From: Hyphomicrobiales bacterium
GTDB lineage: Bacteria; Pseudomonadota; Alphaproteobacteria; Rhizobiales; Rhizobiaceae
Length of the DNA stretch: 64,000 bases
Direction of reading: 5' to 3'
Assembly: GCA_021775495.1 (NCBI GenBank)
Contig: JAJFHT010000205.1
Coordinates: 1-64,000, forward strand
In this document: in pieces, positions 1 through 8,775 of the stretch
Layout: each line of letters opens with the position of its first letter
Numbering within the stretch: position 1 is the first letter of the stretch
Program-made: the position numbers and the translations under genes
Notes under the pieces: generated by a model
The model's database searches: none
What the model saw: only the letters and a program-made list of their open reading frames with translations
What the model was told of the DNA's origin: nothing

Positions 1-739
1 GCTTCGCCGACATGTGCACGATGCCGATATTGACGCGCCGGAATTTCTGGTGCGCCACAACCGTGATCTGCCGGCGGTTCCAGGCGGAATAAGAGATGCT
101 GACGGGCAGGTCATTGCGCCTGATCCGGCGTCGCTTCCTGACGACAATCTCGATGTCGAGGTGCTCTGGCGCCATCCCGAATTATTGCTGGCCCAGACTT
201 GCTGGGGGCCGCTGTCGCGTGGACTGGAGCAACATGTCCGGGTGCTTGCCCAACCCTCCTACGATGCGTTCGAGGGCGGGCAGGGGACCTTCTATTCGAG
301 CGCCATCGTCATGCATCGCCGATCCGGAGTGGATGCGGTACCCGCGCCAGTCGATGGTGCAGCCTGCATCCCCTGGGCTCTGCTGCAGAACCGGGTGTTT
401 GCGTTCAATGCTCCGGACTCCCTGTCCGGCACGATTGCGTTGTGTGAGGATTATCAGGCGGCAGGGAAGACCGGCCCGGATCTGGATACCGGTATTCGGA
501 CCGGAGGCCATCGTGAGTCGATCCGCGCTTTGGCGGATGGGACAGGCGATTTCGCTGCCATCGATTGCAGAAGCTGGCAGCTTGCACTCGAACATGAGCC
601 CGGAGCCGGGGAACTGGTCACGGTCGGCTGGACCCGGCGACGTCCGGGCCTGCCGATCATCACCTCGTCAGGGCGAAGCGAAGACGAGGTCCGACGCCTT
701 AAACAGGCATTGGCTGCAGCGCAGTACGAATTGATCTAA
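1..739 (+). CDS. PhnD-like ABC transporter substrate-binding protein, 5' partial
   Basis: The reading frame is open from the window edge, and the first in-window start (GTG at 14) is probably internal. Relatives of this family (PhnD/SsuA-type binding proteins annotated for phosphate or phosphonate uptake) have about 25-30 more N-terminal residues. Recognisable family blocks are the segment around LLLAQTCWGPL, the central YSSAIVMHR, the TGGHRESIRALADG block with AAIDCRSWQLA after it, and the C-terminal GLPIITS. No signal peptide can be judged because the N-terminus is missing. The gene is convergent with the oxidoreductase on the other strand, and the two stop codons overlap by 4 nt. The ligand is unknown; phosphonate binding is only a family label. 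Confidence 0.7.
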   Translation, partial: LRRHVHDADIDAPEFLVRHNRDLPAVPGGIRDADGQVIAPDPASLPDDNLDVEVLWRHPELLLAQTCWGPLSRGLEQHVRVLAQPSYDAFEGGQGTFYSSAIVMHRRSGVDAVPAPVDGAACIPWALLQNRVFAFNAPDSLSGTIALCEDYQAAGKTGPDLDTGIRTGGHRESIRALADGTGDFAAIDCRSWQLALEHEPGAGELVTVGWTRRRPGLPIITSSGRSEDEVRRLKQALAAAQYELI

Positions 740-3318
740 CTCCGCATTTTCTCGCCGGATGGATCGAACGGAGCTTCCGTTACAATCCGCGCCGGGAGGC
801 GGTTTCCGAGGATCTCGATCTCGAACAGGCCATCCTGCTCACTGTCGCCGAGCTCCGCCGGGACATATCCCTGCGCCATCGAACGTTTGATGGTGTGGGC
901 GTAACCGCCTGACGTGACCCAGCCGACCACCCGCCACTCGCCGTCGCGGGCACCTTTTCCGCTCCAGTTCCGGTCATGGCCATCGGTCTCCAGCTGCGGC
1001 TCCGTCGAGCCGGTGTTTTGTGACGGCCGCGAAGCCCCAAATCCGTGTGGCGGCTCGATCGTGCCGTAGTCCTTGTCGCCGACCCTGGCCCAGACCGGCT
1101 CGTCGCCCATGACATCTGCATCATCGGCATCGATGAAGAATGATACGCGTTTGAGTTTGGGACCGTCGGCATGCTCCCGTGCCGCAGCCTCCCTGCCGAC
1201 AAACTCGTTTTTGGACAATTTGATGAAACGCTCCATTGCACCTTCGAACGGACCGTAGATGGGACGCAACTCGCGGAACCAGGTCGGGAAGTTCTTTTCA
1301 AGACGCATGGAGAGCAGGGCGCGCATGCCGAAATCGACAATGTTGAATTCGGCTCCTGCCTGCTTGATCGCTTCGTAGACGAGCCGTTCGTAGGCTGGTT
1401 GCATCCAGATCTCGTATCCGAGATCGCCGGTATAGGACATCCGGTTGACCATGCACGGCGCGCCGCCCACCGCCATCTCGCGAAAATCCATGAAGCGGAA
1501 GGCCGCGCCCGACACGTCGTCATCGCAAAGCTTTTCCAGCACCTTGCGCGAATTCGGTCCGGCGATGGACAATCCGACCAGCGTCTGATCGTAGCGATGA
1601 ATGCGCAGCTTACCATCGGTCGGAAGATGGGTTTCGAACCAGCGCATATGGTAGATTTGCGCGGCTGACGATCCGAATATGATGAAACGCTCGTCGGAAG
1701 CCTTTGCAATGGTGAAATCGCCAATCAGTTTGCCGGTCTCGTTCAGCATCGGTGTCAAAATGATGCGTCCGGTCCTCGGCATGGTGTTGGTCATCAAACG
1801 GGACAGGAACGCCTCCGCGCCCGAGCCCGAGACTTCATATTTGGCGAAATTGGCGATTTCAGTGACGCCGACACTTTCGCGAACGCCGCGAACCTCGTTG
1901 CCGACCTGCTGAAAATCGTTGGACCGGTGGAATGACAGAATGTCGACCGGTTCCTTACCCTCGGGAGCAAACCAGAGCGGTGTTTCAAGCCCCCAGCTGT
2001 CACCCATGACGGCATTTTGCCTGAGCATCGTCTCATAGAGCGGGGTGGTCTGTTGCGGTCGGGCCGCCGGCAGTTCCTCATTGGGGAAGCGGATGGAGAA
2101 ACGCCGCGAATAGTTTTCCCGAACTTTGGCATTGGTGTAGCGCAGGGTTGCCCATTCGCCGTAGCGCGCGACATCCATGCCCCAGATATCGAAGCCCGGA
2201 TCGCCATCGACCATCCAATTGGCCAGCGCCAGCCCGACGCCGCCGCCCTGGCTGAAACCGGCCATGACGCCGCAGGCCGTCCAGTAGTTGGTCAATCCCT
2301 GAACCGGCCCGACCAGCGGATTGCCGTCCGGTGCAAATGTGAACGGTCCGTTGACGATCTGCTTGATGCCGGCGCTTTCAATCGCCGGAAAGTGCCGGAA
2401 ACCGACCTCCAGGGATGGCGCTATACGGTCAATATCGGGCGCCAGCAGCTCATGGCCGAAATCCCACGGCGTATCGACCGGCGACCAGGGGACGCAGGCC
2501 TTTTCATAGGTGCCCAGAAGCATGCCCTTGCGCTCCTGCCGGGTGTAGATCTCTCCCTTGAAATCGATGACACCACAGATTTCACGGCCGGTTGCCTCGT
2601 TGTATTCGGCAATTTCGGGCATGTCGTCGGTCAGCAGGTACATGTGCTCCATGGCCAGAATCGGCAGTTCGAGGCCGACCATGCGCCCGACCTCGCGTGC
2701 CCACAAACCGCCGGCATTGATCACATGCTCGGCTTTGACGGTGCCGGTTTCGGTCACTACATTCCAGGTGCCATCCGATTGCTGAGTCAGCTCGACAACA
2801 CGGTTGCGCAGCTCGATTGTGGCGCCCAGCTTGCGGGCGGCCTTGGCGTAGGCATGGGTCGTACCGGAGGGGTCGAGGTGGCCTTCGACCGGGTCCCACA
2901 TCGCGCCGACGAAGTTGCTCTCGTCCATCAACGGAAACATTTCCTTGGCTTCCGACGGGGTGATCAGCTCGGTCTCGATGCCGAGGTAACGGCCCTTGGC
3001 GTGGGTCAGCCTGAGGAAATCCATGCGTTCGGGGGAATCTGCGAGCATCATGCCGCCGGTCAGGTGCAGCCCGCAGGATTGGCCGGAAAGCTCTTCGATC
3101 TCCTTGTAGGGAGACACTGTATAGGCCTGCAGCCGTGCGACATTCGGATCGCCGTTCAGCGTATGAAACCCGCCGGCTGCGTGCCATGACGATCCGCTTG
3201 TGAGCTCGGAGCGTTCGATCAGCATGACATCCGTCCAGCCGGCCCGGGCAAGGTGATAGAGCACCGAACAGCCAACGACGCCGCCTCCGATAACAACCGC
3301 TTTTGTGTGAGATTTCAT
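736..3318 (-). CDS. FAD-dependent oxidoreductase with GCV_T domain (dimethylglycine/sarcosine dehydrogenase-like)
   Basis: A protein of 860 residues with the two-part architecture of dimethylglycine and sarcosine dehydrogenases. The N-terminal DAO-type FAD domain (about 5-400) starts with the dinucleotide motif VIGGGVVGCS. The C-terminal half (about 430-855) is a folate-binding aminomethyltransferase (GCV_T) domain. His46 in GSSWHAAGG sits where this family attaches FAD covalently. The expected role is oxidative N-demethylation of a methylated glycine, passing the one-carbon unit to tetrahydrofolate. It lies 62 nt after the MttB-like gene on the same strand and downstream of a betaine-type transporter, which supports a role in methylated amine breakdown. 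The exact substrate (dimethylglycine, sarcosine, or another N-methyl amino acid) is not resolved. Confidence 0.85.
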   Translation of the reverse strand: MKSHTKAVVIGGGVVGCSVLYHLARAGWTDVMLIERSELTSGSSWHAAGGFHTLNGDPNVARLQAYTVSPYKEIEELSGQSCGLHLTGGMMLADSPERMDFLRLTHAKGRYLGIETELITPSEAKEMFPLMDESNFVGAMWDPVEGHLDPSGTTHAYAKAARKLGATIELRNRVVELTQQSDGTWNVVTETGTVKAEHVINAGGLWAREVGRMVGLELPILAMEHMYLLTDDMPEIAEYNEATGREICGVIDFKGEIYTRQERKGMLLGTYEKACVPWSPVDTPWDFGHELLAPDIDRIAPSLEVGFRHFPAIESAGIKQIVNGPFTFAPDGNPLVGPVQGLTNYWTACGVMAGFSQGGGVGLALANWMVDGDPGFDIWGMDVARYGEWATLRYTNAKVRENYSRRFSIRFPNEELPAARPQQTTPLYETMLRQNAVMGDSWGLETPLWFAPEGKEPVDILSFHRSNDFQQVGNEVRGVRESVGVTEIANFAKYEVSGSGAEAFLSRLMTNTMPRTGRIILTPMLNETGKLIGDFTIAKASDERFIIFGSSAAQIYHMRWFETHLPTDGKLRIHRYDQTLVGLSIAGPNSRKVLEKLCDDDVSGAAFRFMDFREMAVGGAPCMVNRMSYTGDLGYEIWMQPAYERLVYEAIKQAGAEFNIVDFGMRALLSMRLEKNFPTWFRELRPIYGPFEGAMERFIKLSKNEFVGREAAAREHADGPKLKRVSFFIDADDADVMGDEPVWARVGDKDYGTIEPPHGFGASRPSQNTGSTEPQLETDGHDRNWSGKGARDGEWRVVGWVTSGGYAHTIKRSMAQGYVPAELGDSEQDGLFEIEILGNRLPARIVTEAPFDPSGEKMRS

Positions 3319-3380
3319 GATGTTGCTTCCGTTTGTATCAGGACTGATTCAAGCAATTGGAGTGACTGGATCGCTTCTCT

Positions 3381-4946
3381 TCAGAAATCGGTTGGCACGC
3401 CGCCTTCGCCAACCCGCCGTTCCACGAAGCTTTTGAGCTCCTCGGCGGCCGCCGGGTCGATCGGCGGCGGCTGATATTCGCGAAGGCGTTGTTTCCAGAC
3501 CTGATTGGCCTTTTCGGTCGCGGTCGGGGAACCGGCTTCTGCCCAGGTTTCAAAATTGCGCCAGTCTGAAATCACGGGTGCGTAGAAAGCATCCCTGAAA
3601 CGGGCCTGGGTCTGTTCGGTTCCGAAATAGTGACCGCCCGGTCCAACCTCGCGTATCGCGTCCAGCGCCAGGCCATCTGGAGACAGGTCGAGCGGTGTCA
3701 GGAACTCACTGACCATCTGCAGCAGATCGACGTCGATGATGGTCTTTTCATAGGAACAGGTCAGCCCACCCTCCAGCCAGCCGGCCGCATGTTTGATGTG
3801 ATGACCGCCCGCGGTCACCGCGCCCCATAGCGAAAATACCGATTCATAAGCCGCCTGGGCATCAGTGGTGTTGGCCGCGCAGACATTCGATGTGCGGTAT
3901 GGGATTTGATAGCGGCGCGCCAGCTGGCCGCCAACGAGTTGGGCTTTCATATATTCAGGGGTTCCGAAAGCCGGTGCTCCGGACTTCATGTCAACATTGG
4001 AGGTAAATCCGCCATAGATGCACGGAGCGCCTGGTTTGACCGTTTGTGCGAAGGCAAGCCCGGCAAGCGCCTCGGCATTTTGCTGCACAAGTGCTCCGGC
4101 AATTGTCACCGGTGCCATTGCGCCGGCGAGCGTGAATGGCGTCAAAACGATAACCTGGCCCCGCGACGACATCTGGATGATGCCTTCGAGCATCGGTGTA
4201 TCCAGACGCAGGGGGGAAGAGGAATTGATGATTGTGAATACGGACGGTTCCCGGGCGAACTGCTCGTGAGACACACCGCGTGCGATGCGGGCGATCTCCA
4301 TCCCGTCTAGATTTCGTTCCTTGCCCAGTGAGTAGATCGAGAAAACCTTGTCGGTCATCGAGACCGTATCAGCCAGACACTCGAGATGCCGGATGCCGGC
4401 ATGCAGATCGACCGGTTCCACCGGATAGCCCCCGACCGCATGCAGGACGTTGTGCATCTGGTTGAGTTTCAACAGGTTCTGGAAGTCCTGCCGGTTTCCA
4501 GGGCGTCGGCCATTGTCGGCATCCGAACAGTTGGGAGCACTGGCCATCATAGTGAAGAACATGTTGTTTCCGCCAACCTGGATATCGTGAAGCGGATTGC
4601 GGGCACGCATCCTGAACTGCGGCGGACAGGTCTTGATGGCGTCCAGTACGAAACCACGGTCGAACCGGACGCGGTCGGAACCGGGTGTCAGCGTAACGCC
4701 GGCTTGCTTGAGAATCTGCTTGGCGCCGTCGTGGATGAAATCGATGCCGATGTCTTCAAGCACCTCAAGTGATGCATTGTGTATGGCCTCAAGCTCATCG
4801 GCTGAGACGAACTCGGTTGGCGGGAAAGGAAGGCGAGGTTGAGAAAACGCCGGCTGTTCGAACGAACCGGCAGCATCACTGCGTTTTCCGGCGCGTCCCC
4901 CGCGGCGTTGTTTGCCCATGGCCTGGGCCTGTTCTGCCTCGCTCAT
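3381..4946 (-). CDS. Trimethylamine methyltransferase (MttB) family protein, non-pyrrolysine type
   Basis: A protein of 521 residues from ATG at 4946, which has a good purine-rich ribosome site (CGGGGA about 8 nt upstream); a longer frame reaching 4997 has no comparable site. The body (SADELEAIHNASLEVLEDIG, GGNNMFF, APCIYGGFTSN, GGHYFGTEQTQARF) is that of the MttB superfamily. The frame contains no internal UAG, so it is one of the common homologues lacking pyrrolysine. Characterised non-Pyl members demethylate quaternary amines such as glycine betaine with a corrinoid protein. No corrinoid-binding partner (MttC-type) is seen in the window. Neighbours are the betaine-type transporter upstream and the DMGDH-like enzyme downstream, suggesting a quaternary amine substrate. 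An Arg/Lys/Gly-rich N-terminal stretch precedes the conserved domain. Confidence 0.82.
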   Translation of the reverse strand: MSEAEQAQAMGKQRRGGRAGKRSDAAGSFEQPAFSQPRLPFPPTEFVSADELEAIHNASLEVLEDIGIDFIHDGAKQILKQAGVTLTPGSDRVRFDRGFVLDAIKTCPPQFRMRARNPLHDIQVGGNNMFFTMMASAPNCSDADNGRRPGNRQDFQNLLKLNQMHNVLHAVGGYPVEPVDLHAGIRHLECLADTVSMTDKVFSIYSLGKERNLDGMEIARIARGVSHEQFAREPSVFTIINSSSPLRLDTPMLEGIIQMSSRGQVIVLTPFTLAGAMAPVTIAGALVQQNAEALAGLAFAQTVKPGAPCIYGGFTSNVDMKSGAPAFGTPEYMKAQLVGGQLARRYQIPYRTSNVCAANTTDAQAAYESVFSLWGAVTAGGHHIKHAAGWLEGGLTCSYEKTIIDVDLLQMVSEFLTPLDLSPDGLALDAIREVGPGGHYFGTEQTQARFRDAFYAPVISDWRNFETWAEAGSPTATEKANQVWKQRLREYQPPPIDPAAAEELKSFVERRVGEGGVPTDF

Positions 4947-5100
4947 CAAACATCCCCGATTTCCTGCGATGACGCTGATTATCGGGGTCGCGGGCAAATG
5001 ACACCGCCATCTTGACGACCCGAAGGGTCAGGGATGCGACATGCAAAAAACGCTGGATTTTCGGTGTTCAGGCAGCATGTCGAGTGAATTTTCGACAAAA

Positions 5101-5127
5101 AAAGAGCGCGCCGTCGGCACGCTCTTT
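5101..5127 (-). terminator. Rho-independent terminator after proV
   Basis: An 8-bp stem (5101-5108 with 5120-5127) encloses a loop with an inner GCC/GGC pairing. On the minus strand it is followed by a run of T (complement of the A run at 5096-5103). It lies 22 nt beyond the proV stop and separates the transporter genes from the MttB-like gene. Confidence 0.8.
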
Positions 5128-5148
5128 TGCCTGAAGTGTCAGGTACCG

Positions 5149-6222
5149 TCAGGCGGCGACCGACTCATCATCGTCATGCCGGATCGGGGTGACCATGGCG
5201 GAGATCACGTCGTGGATATCAAGTACCCCAGCCATTTTGCCCTTCTCATCGACAACATGCGCTTTTTGCATGTTTCCGTCGGTCATGATCTTGGCCGCGC
5301 TTTCCAGATGGGTGCCGAGTGCAATCGGTGCGCCTTCTTTCTTGGTGCCGCGTTTTGCCGGTTTCATGATCGTATCAACGAGAACGACACGGCCGCGATT
5401 GACCTCTCTGACGAAGTTGGAAATGTATTCGTCGGCCGGGTTGAGGACGATATCCTGACCGGTTCCCTGCTGGACAACTTCGCCATCGCGCAGGATGGCG
5501 ATCCGGTCACCAAGCCTCAGGGCCTCATCGAGGTCATGGGTAATGAAGACGACGGTTTTCCGGATCTCCTTTTGCAGGCCCAAAAGCACCGATTGCATAT
5601 CCATGCGAATAAGCGGATCGAGTGCCGAAAAGGCTTCGTCCATCAGCAGGATCGGCGCGTCATTGGTCAGCGCCCGTGCCAATCCGACACGTTGTTGCAT
5701 GCCGCCGGACAGTTGATTGGGATAGTGTTCCTCGAATCCCGACAGACCGACCCGATCGATCCAGCGCCGTGCCGATTCTTCCTGCATTTCCCGCGATATG
5801 CCCTGAATCTCCAGGCCATAGACCGCGTTGTTCAGAACCGTCCGGTGCGGCAGCAGCGCGAATTTCTGGAACACCATCGCAGTCTGGTGCCGGCGAAATT
5901 CGCGAAGCTGGTTCTTGTTCATCTTGCAGACATCGGTTCCGTCGACAAGAACCTCGCCGACGGTTGGATCGATAAGCCGGTTTATGTGGCGAATCAGGGT
6001 GGATTTGCCGGAGCCCGAGAGCCCCATCACCACCTGAATTCCACCGCCCGGCATGTCGATGTTGATGTCCTTGAGACCCAGGACATGGCCATGTTTTTCG
6101 TTCAACTCGGCCTTGGTCATGCCGGCCTTCACCTGGTCGACATAACGCTCCGGATTGGTGCCGAATATCTTGTACAGGCCTTTGACCTGAATGCCGCCAC
6201 CGAGTTCTGCTGAATCAACCAT
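5149..6222 (-). CDS. proV: Glycine betaine/proline-type ABC transporter, ATP-binding protein
   Basis: A protein of 357 residues starting at ATG 6222 (a longer frame to 6312 is inside the permease gene). It shows Walker A GLSGSGKST, signature LSGGMQQR, Walker B ILLMDEAFSALD, and a C-terminal region with CBS-type sequence (IMTDGNMQKAHVVDEKGKMAGVLD). This is the ProV/OpuAA layout, in which CBS domains can sense ionic strength. It energises uptake of a quaternary amine such as glycine betaine, choline or proline betaine. The start codon overlaps the end of the permease gene by 8 nt, so translation is probably coupled. The nearby amine-catabolism genes suggest nutritional as well as osmotic use. 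Confidence 0.92.
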   Translation of the reverse strand: MVDSAELGGGIQVKGLYKIFGTNPERYVDQVKAGMTKAELNEKHGHVLGLKDINIDMPGGGIQVVMGLSGSGKSTLIRHINRLIDPTVGEVLVDGTDVCKMNKNQLREFRRHQTAMVFQKFALLPHRTVLNNAVYGLEIQGISREMQEESARRWIDRVGLSGFEEHYPNQLSGGMQQRVGLARALTNDAPILLMDEAFSALDPLIRMDMQSVLLGLQKEIRKTVVFITHDLDEALRLGDRIAILRDGEVVQQGTGQDIVLNPADEYISNFVREVNRGRVVLVDTIMKPAKRGTKKEGAPIALGTHLESAAKIMTDGNMQKAHVVDEKGKMAGVLDIHDVISAMVTPIRHDDDESVAA

Positions 6223-7123
6223 GGACAACCTCCTGATGTTTTTGAAGGCGCTTGCCATAAGCCTGGCTGACCCGGTCGAAGATGATGGCGATGCCGACAA
6301 TGGCCAGACCATTGAACATGCCGAGGGTGAAGTACTGATTGGCGATTGCCTTGAGAACCGGTTGACCCAGTCCCTGGACGCCGATCATCGAGGCGACGAC
6401 GACCATGGCGAGAGCCATCATGATGGTCTGGTTGATACCGGCCATGATGGTCGGCAGCGCAAGCGGCATCTGAACGTTTCTCAGCCGTTGCCAGTTTGAG
6501 GAACCAAACGCATCCGCGGCTTCGAGAACATCCTTGTCCACCAGCCGGATACCTAGATTTGTCAGCCTTATGATTGGCGGAATGGCGTAGATGACGACCG
6601 CCAGAAGGCCCGGGACCTTGCCAATTCCAAGCAGCATGACCACGGGGATCAGATACACAAAACTCGGCATGGTCTGCATGATGTCCAGTATTGGACTGAC
6701 GACGCTTTGCAATCGATTTGACCGGGACATGCCGATCCCGATGGGGATGCCGATGACAATCGACAGGAGTGTGCAGACGAAGGTCATGGCGATCGTCTTC
6801 ATCGTGTCATCCCACATATCGAAATAACCGATGAGGATGAGTGTGACGACGGAACCGAGGGTGATTTTCCAGTTGCGGCTGGCTACCCAGGCCAGTGCAG
6901 CGACGATCAGGAGAATAATCGGCCAGGGCGTGCCGGTCATGAATTTCTCGGACTGGATCAGGAACCATTTGACCGGTTCGAAAAACCATTCGATCACATC
7001 GCCATATTCCCTGGTGAATCCCCGAAAGCCTTCATCGATGCCCTTTTTCAGGGCCCGAAGGGCCGTTTTGTCCATGCTTGGAAAGTCAGTTAGCCATTCC
7101 ACCGCTGTTTTCCCCCATTTCAT
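6215..7123 (-). CDS. proW: Glycine betaine/proline-type ABC transporter, permease
   Basis: A protein of 302 residues with at least six hydrophobic segments and the binding-protein-dependent permease block EAADAFGSSNWQRLRNVQMPLALPTIMAGINQ, which contacts the ATPase. The N-terminal 65 residues are soluble or amphipathic before the first membrane segment (PIILLIVAALAWVAS). It sits between proX and proV. A strong hairpin terminator lies between this gene and proX, so it either depends on read-through or has its own promoter in the 150-nt gap. Confidence 0.92.
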   Translation of the reverse strand: MKWGKTAVEWLTDFPSMDKTALRALKKGIDEGFRGFTREYGDVIEWFFEPVKWFLIQSEKFMTGTPWPIILLIVAALAWVASRNWKITLGSVVTLILIGYFDMWDDTMKTIAMTFVCTLLSIVIGIPIGIGMSRSNRLQSVVSPILDIMQTMPSFVYLIPVVMLLGIGKVPGLLAVVIYAIPPIIRLTNLGIRLVDKDVLEAADAFGSSNWQRLRNVQMPLALPTIMAGINQTIMMALAMVVVASMIGVQGLGQPVLKAIANQYFTLGMFNGLAIVGIAIIFDRVSQAYGKRLQKHQEVVHG

Positions 7124-7277
7124 TTTTCAGAGCAAAATGCCTAGGCACTCCGCACAAACTCGTTTTGCTGATTCAAATCGTCCCGTTTGCCGCGCCCCGT
7201 TCTCCGGGTGTTCTGTTCGCCGCTTCCCAAAAGTGGCGCGGTCACAATTTTATAGCCCGAACCGCACGAACAAAAAA

Positions 7278-7301
7278 GGGCGACGGTAAACACCGTCGCC
7301 C
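7278..7301 (-). terminator. Strong terminator between proX and proW
   Basis: A perfect 10-bp GC-rich stem (7278-7287 with 7292-7301) with a 4-nt loop. Flanking A runs on one side and T runs on the other make it work on either strand; on the minus strand it is followed by six T. It starts about 20 nt after the proX stop. The likely effect is more binding protein than permease and ATPase. Confidence 0.88.
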
Positions 7302-7321
7302 CTTTTTCACAGTCTAGAGCG

Positions 7322-8320
7322 TTAGCTCGCTGCCTTTTTTACTTTGGCAGCAACTTCGGGGCTGACCCATTTGGACCACAGGTTTTCCGAATTCTGGATG
7401 AAGTATTCTGCACCCTCGACACCAGTTGCCTGGTTGTCGCTCATCCAAGCGGTCAGCTTTCCGAGCTCCAGATTGGTCATCGAGCGGTTCTTGAAATACT
7501 CAGCCGCGACCGGCAGACGATCGACCAGATCCTTGACCGCTACCGTGTAGACCTCAGAAACGGCCCAGGCATTCTTCTTCGGATCTTCACAGTCGATTAC
7601 AGCCGTGCATTTGTCCCAGTGATCCTTGTCGTGCGGCACACCGTGATCAAGCCGGACCATTTCATATTTGCCGAGGATCGATGTCGGTGCCCAGTAATAG
7701 CCCATCCAGCCTTTTTTGCCTTCGTAAGCCTTGGCGATCGAGCCGTCGAGGCCGGCAGCCGAACCTGTATCAACCAGGCGGAAGCCCTTGTCTTCGGCAC
7801 CATAGGCCTTGAACAGGTTGCCGGTCGAAATCTGGCAATTCCAGCCCGACGGGCAGTTGTGCACGGCGCCGTTGGAATCGTCTTCTGGATCCGGAAACAG
7901 TTCAGGATGTGCCAGCGCATCGTCGATCGTCTTGATGTTCGGATGAGCTTCAGCGAGATATTTTGGAATCCACCAGCCCTCGACACCGCCTTCGGCAAAC
8001 ACTTTGCCGGCATAGACCAGCTTGCCTTCATTGACTGCCTTGTCGAGCGGCTCGCGAACCGCGTTGATCCAGGCTTCCGGTGCAACGTCCGGCTGGCCTT
8101 TTTCCATCATGGCCGTAAGTGTCGGCATTGTGTCGCCGGGAACGATTTCAACTTCACATCCCATCGCCTCAAGCATGATCTTGTCGATCTGAGACAGAAC
8201 TTCAGCAGTCTGCCAGTTCATGCTGGCGACGGTGATGCTGCCGCAGTCTTCGGCGGATGCCGAACCTGCGAATGCCGTCAATCCAACAGCAAGTATTGTG
8301 GAAGCAAGAAGCTTCTTCAT
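7322..8320 (-). CDS. proX: Glycine betaine-type ABC transporter, substrate-binding protein
   Basis: A protein of 332 residues with a clear Sec signal peptide ending at ASA-ED (about residue 23), so the mature protein is periplasmic. The OpuAC/ProX fold is indicated by ITVASMNWQTAEVLSQID, WINAVREPL, WWIPKYLAEAHP and GWMGYYWAPTSI. Aromatic residues (Trp and Tyr clusters) fit binding of a quaternary ammonium by a Trp cage. Four Cys (VHNCPSGWNCQ and KCTAVIDCED) could form two disulphides in the periplasm. A GGGAG ribosome site precedes the ATG. It is the first gene of the transporter block. Confidence 0.92.
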   Translation of the reverse strand: MKKLLASTILAVGLTAFAGSASAEDCGSITVASMNWQTAEVLSQIDKIMLEAMGCEVEIVPGDTMPTLTAMMEKGQPDVAPEAWINAVREPLDKAVNEGKLVYAGKVFAEGGVEGWWIPKYLAEAHPNIKTIDDALAHPELFPDPEDDSNGAVHNCPSGWNCQISTGNLFKAYGAEDKGFRLVDTGSAAGLDGSIAKAYEGKKGWMGYYWAPTSILGKYEMVRLDHGVPHDKDHWDKCTAVIDCEDPKKNAWAVSEVYTVAVKDLVDRLPVAAEYFKNRSMTNLELGKLTAWMSDNQATGVEGAEYFIQNSENLWSKWVSPEVAAKVKKAAS

Positions 8321-8341
8321 TTAGTCATCTCCCATTTGTGT

Positions 8342-8347
8342 ATTATA
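8342..8347 (-). promoter_or_regulatory. Candidate -10 element for proX
   Basis: On the minus strand a perfect TATAAT lies 22-27 nt upstream of the proX ATG, leaving a very short leader that still holds the GGGAG ribosome site. No convincing -35 hexamer was found 16-18 nt further up. Confidence 0.4.
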
Positions 8348-8775
8348 GTCCAACTATCCAACATTCTCCGCAGTGCCGGGAACGTCAAGAGAAACATAGC
8401 CTAGCGGCTTGAACTCTCGGGCGCAACGCAAGCGCGCATTGTTTGGTAAATCCGGCGCATTGGCGACGCAGTATGGTCTATTTGCGACAGTACGGACTAT
8501 GACGACAATTTACGCCGGGAATGTGACACCCGTTCAAATTGGTTCCGTTAGGTCATGCAGGACCAATTGAATTGGCCTCTGAGGACCAATGAAAAATCGA
8601 TTGGCGACTGGCGACATTGTCGCGCCAAATACCGACAGGTGGCAGGATCGCGACGGTCTTTGCCGCTGACTGGAAAGTTCACATTCCGCCGGAAAGCTAG
8701 AAACGGGTTATGGTGATTGTCGCTTGATGGCTTATCACCGACAATTGTGCCGGTCGGGCGGCATGGAGGATCCAG
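8348..8775. other. Intergenic region between divergent proX and fdhB
   Basis: A gap of about 430 nt that must carry the promoters of both divergent units. The only clear elements are the -10-like hexamer of proX at its left end and a GGAGG ribosome site (8764-8768) for fdhB at its right end. No convincing coding frame or strong hairpin was found. Confidence 0.5.

Noticed and set aside
3381-4946. Possible pyrrolysine-type MttB
   Set aside because: The gene reads through without an internal UAG and no pyl genes are seen in the window.
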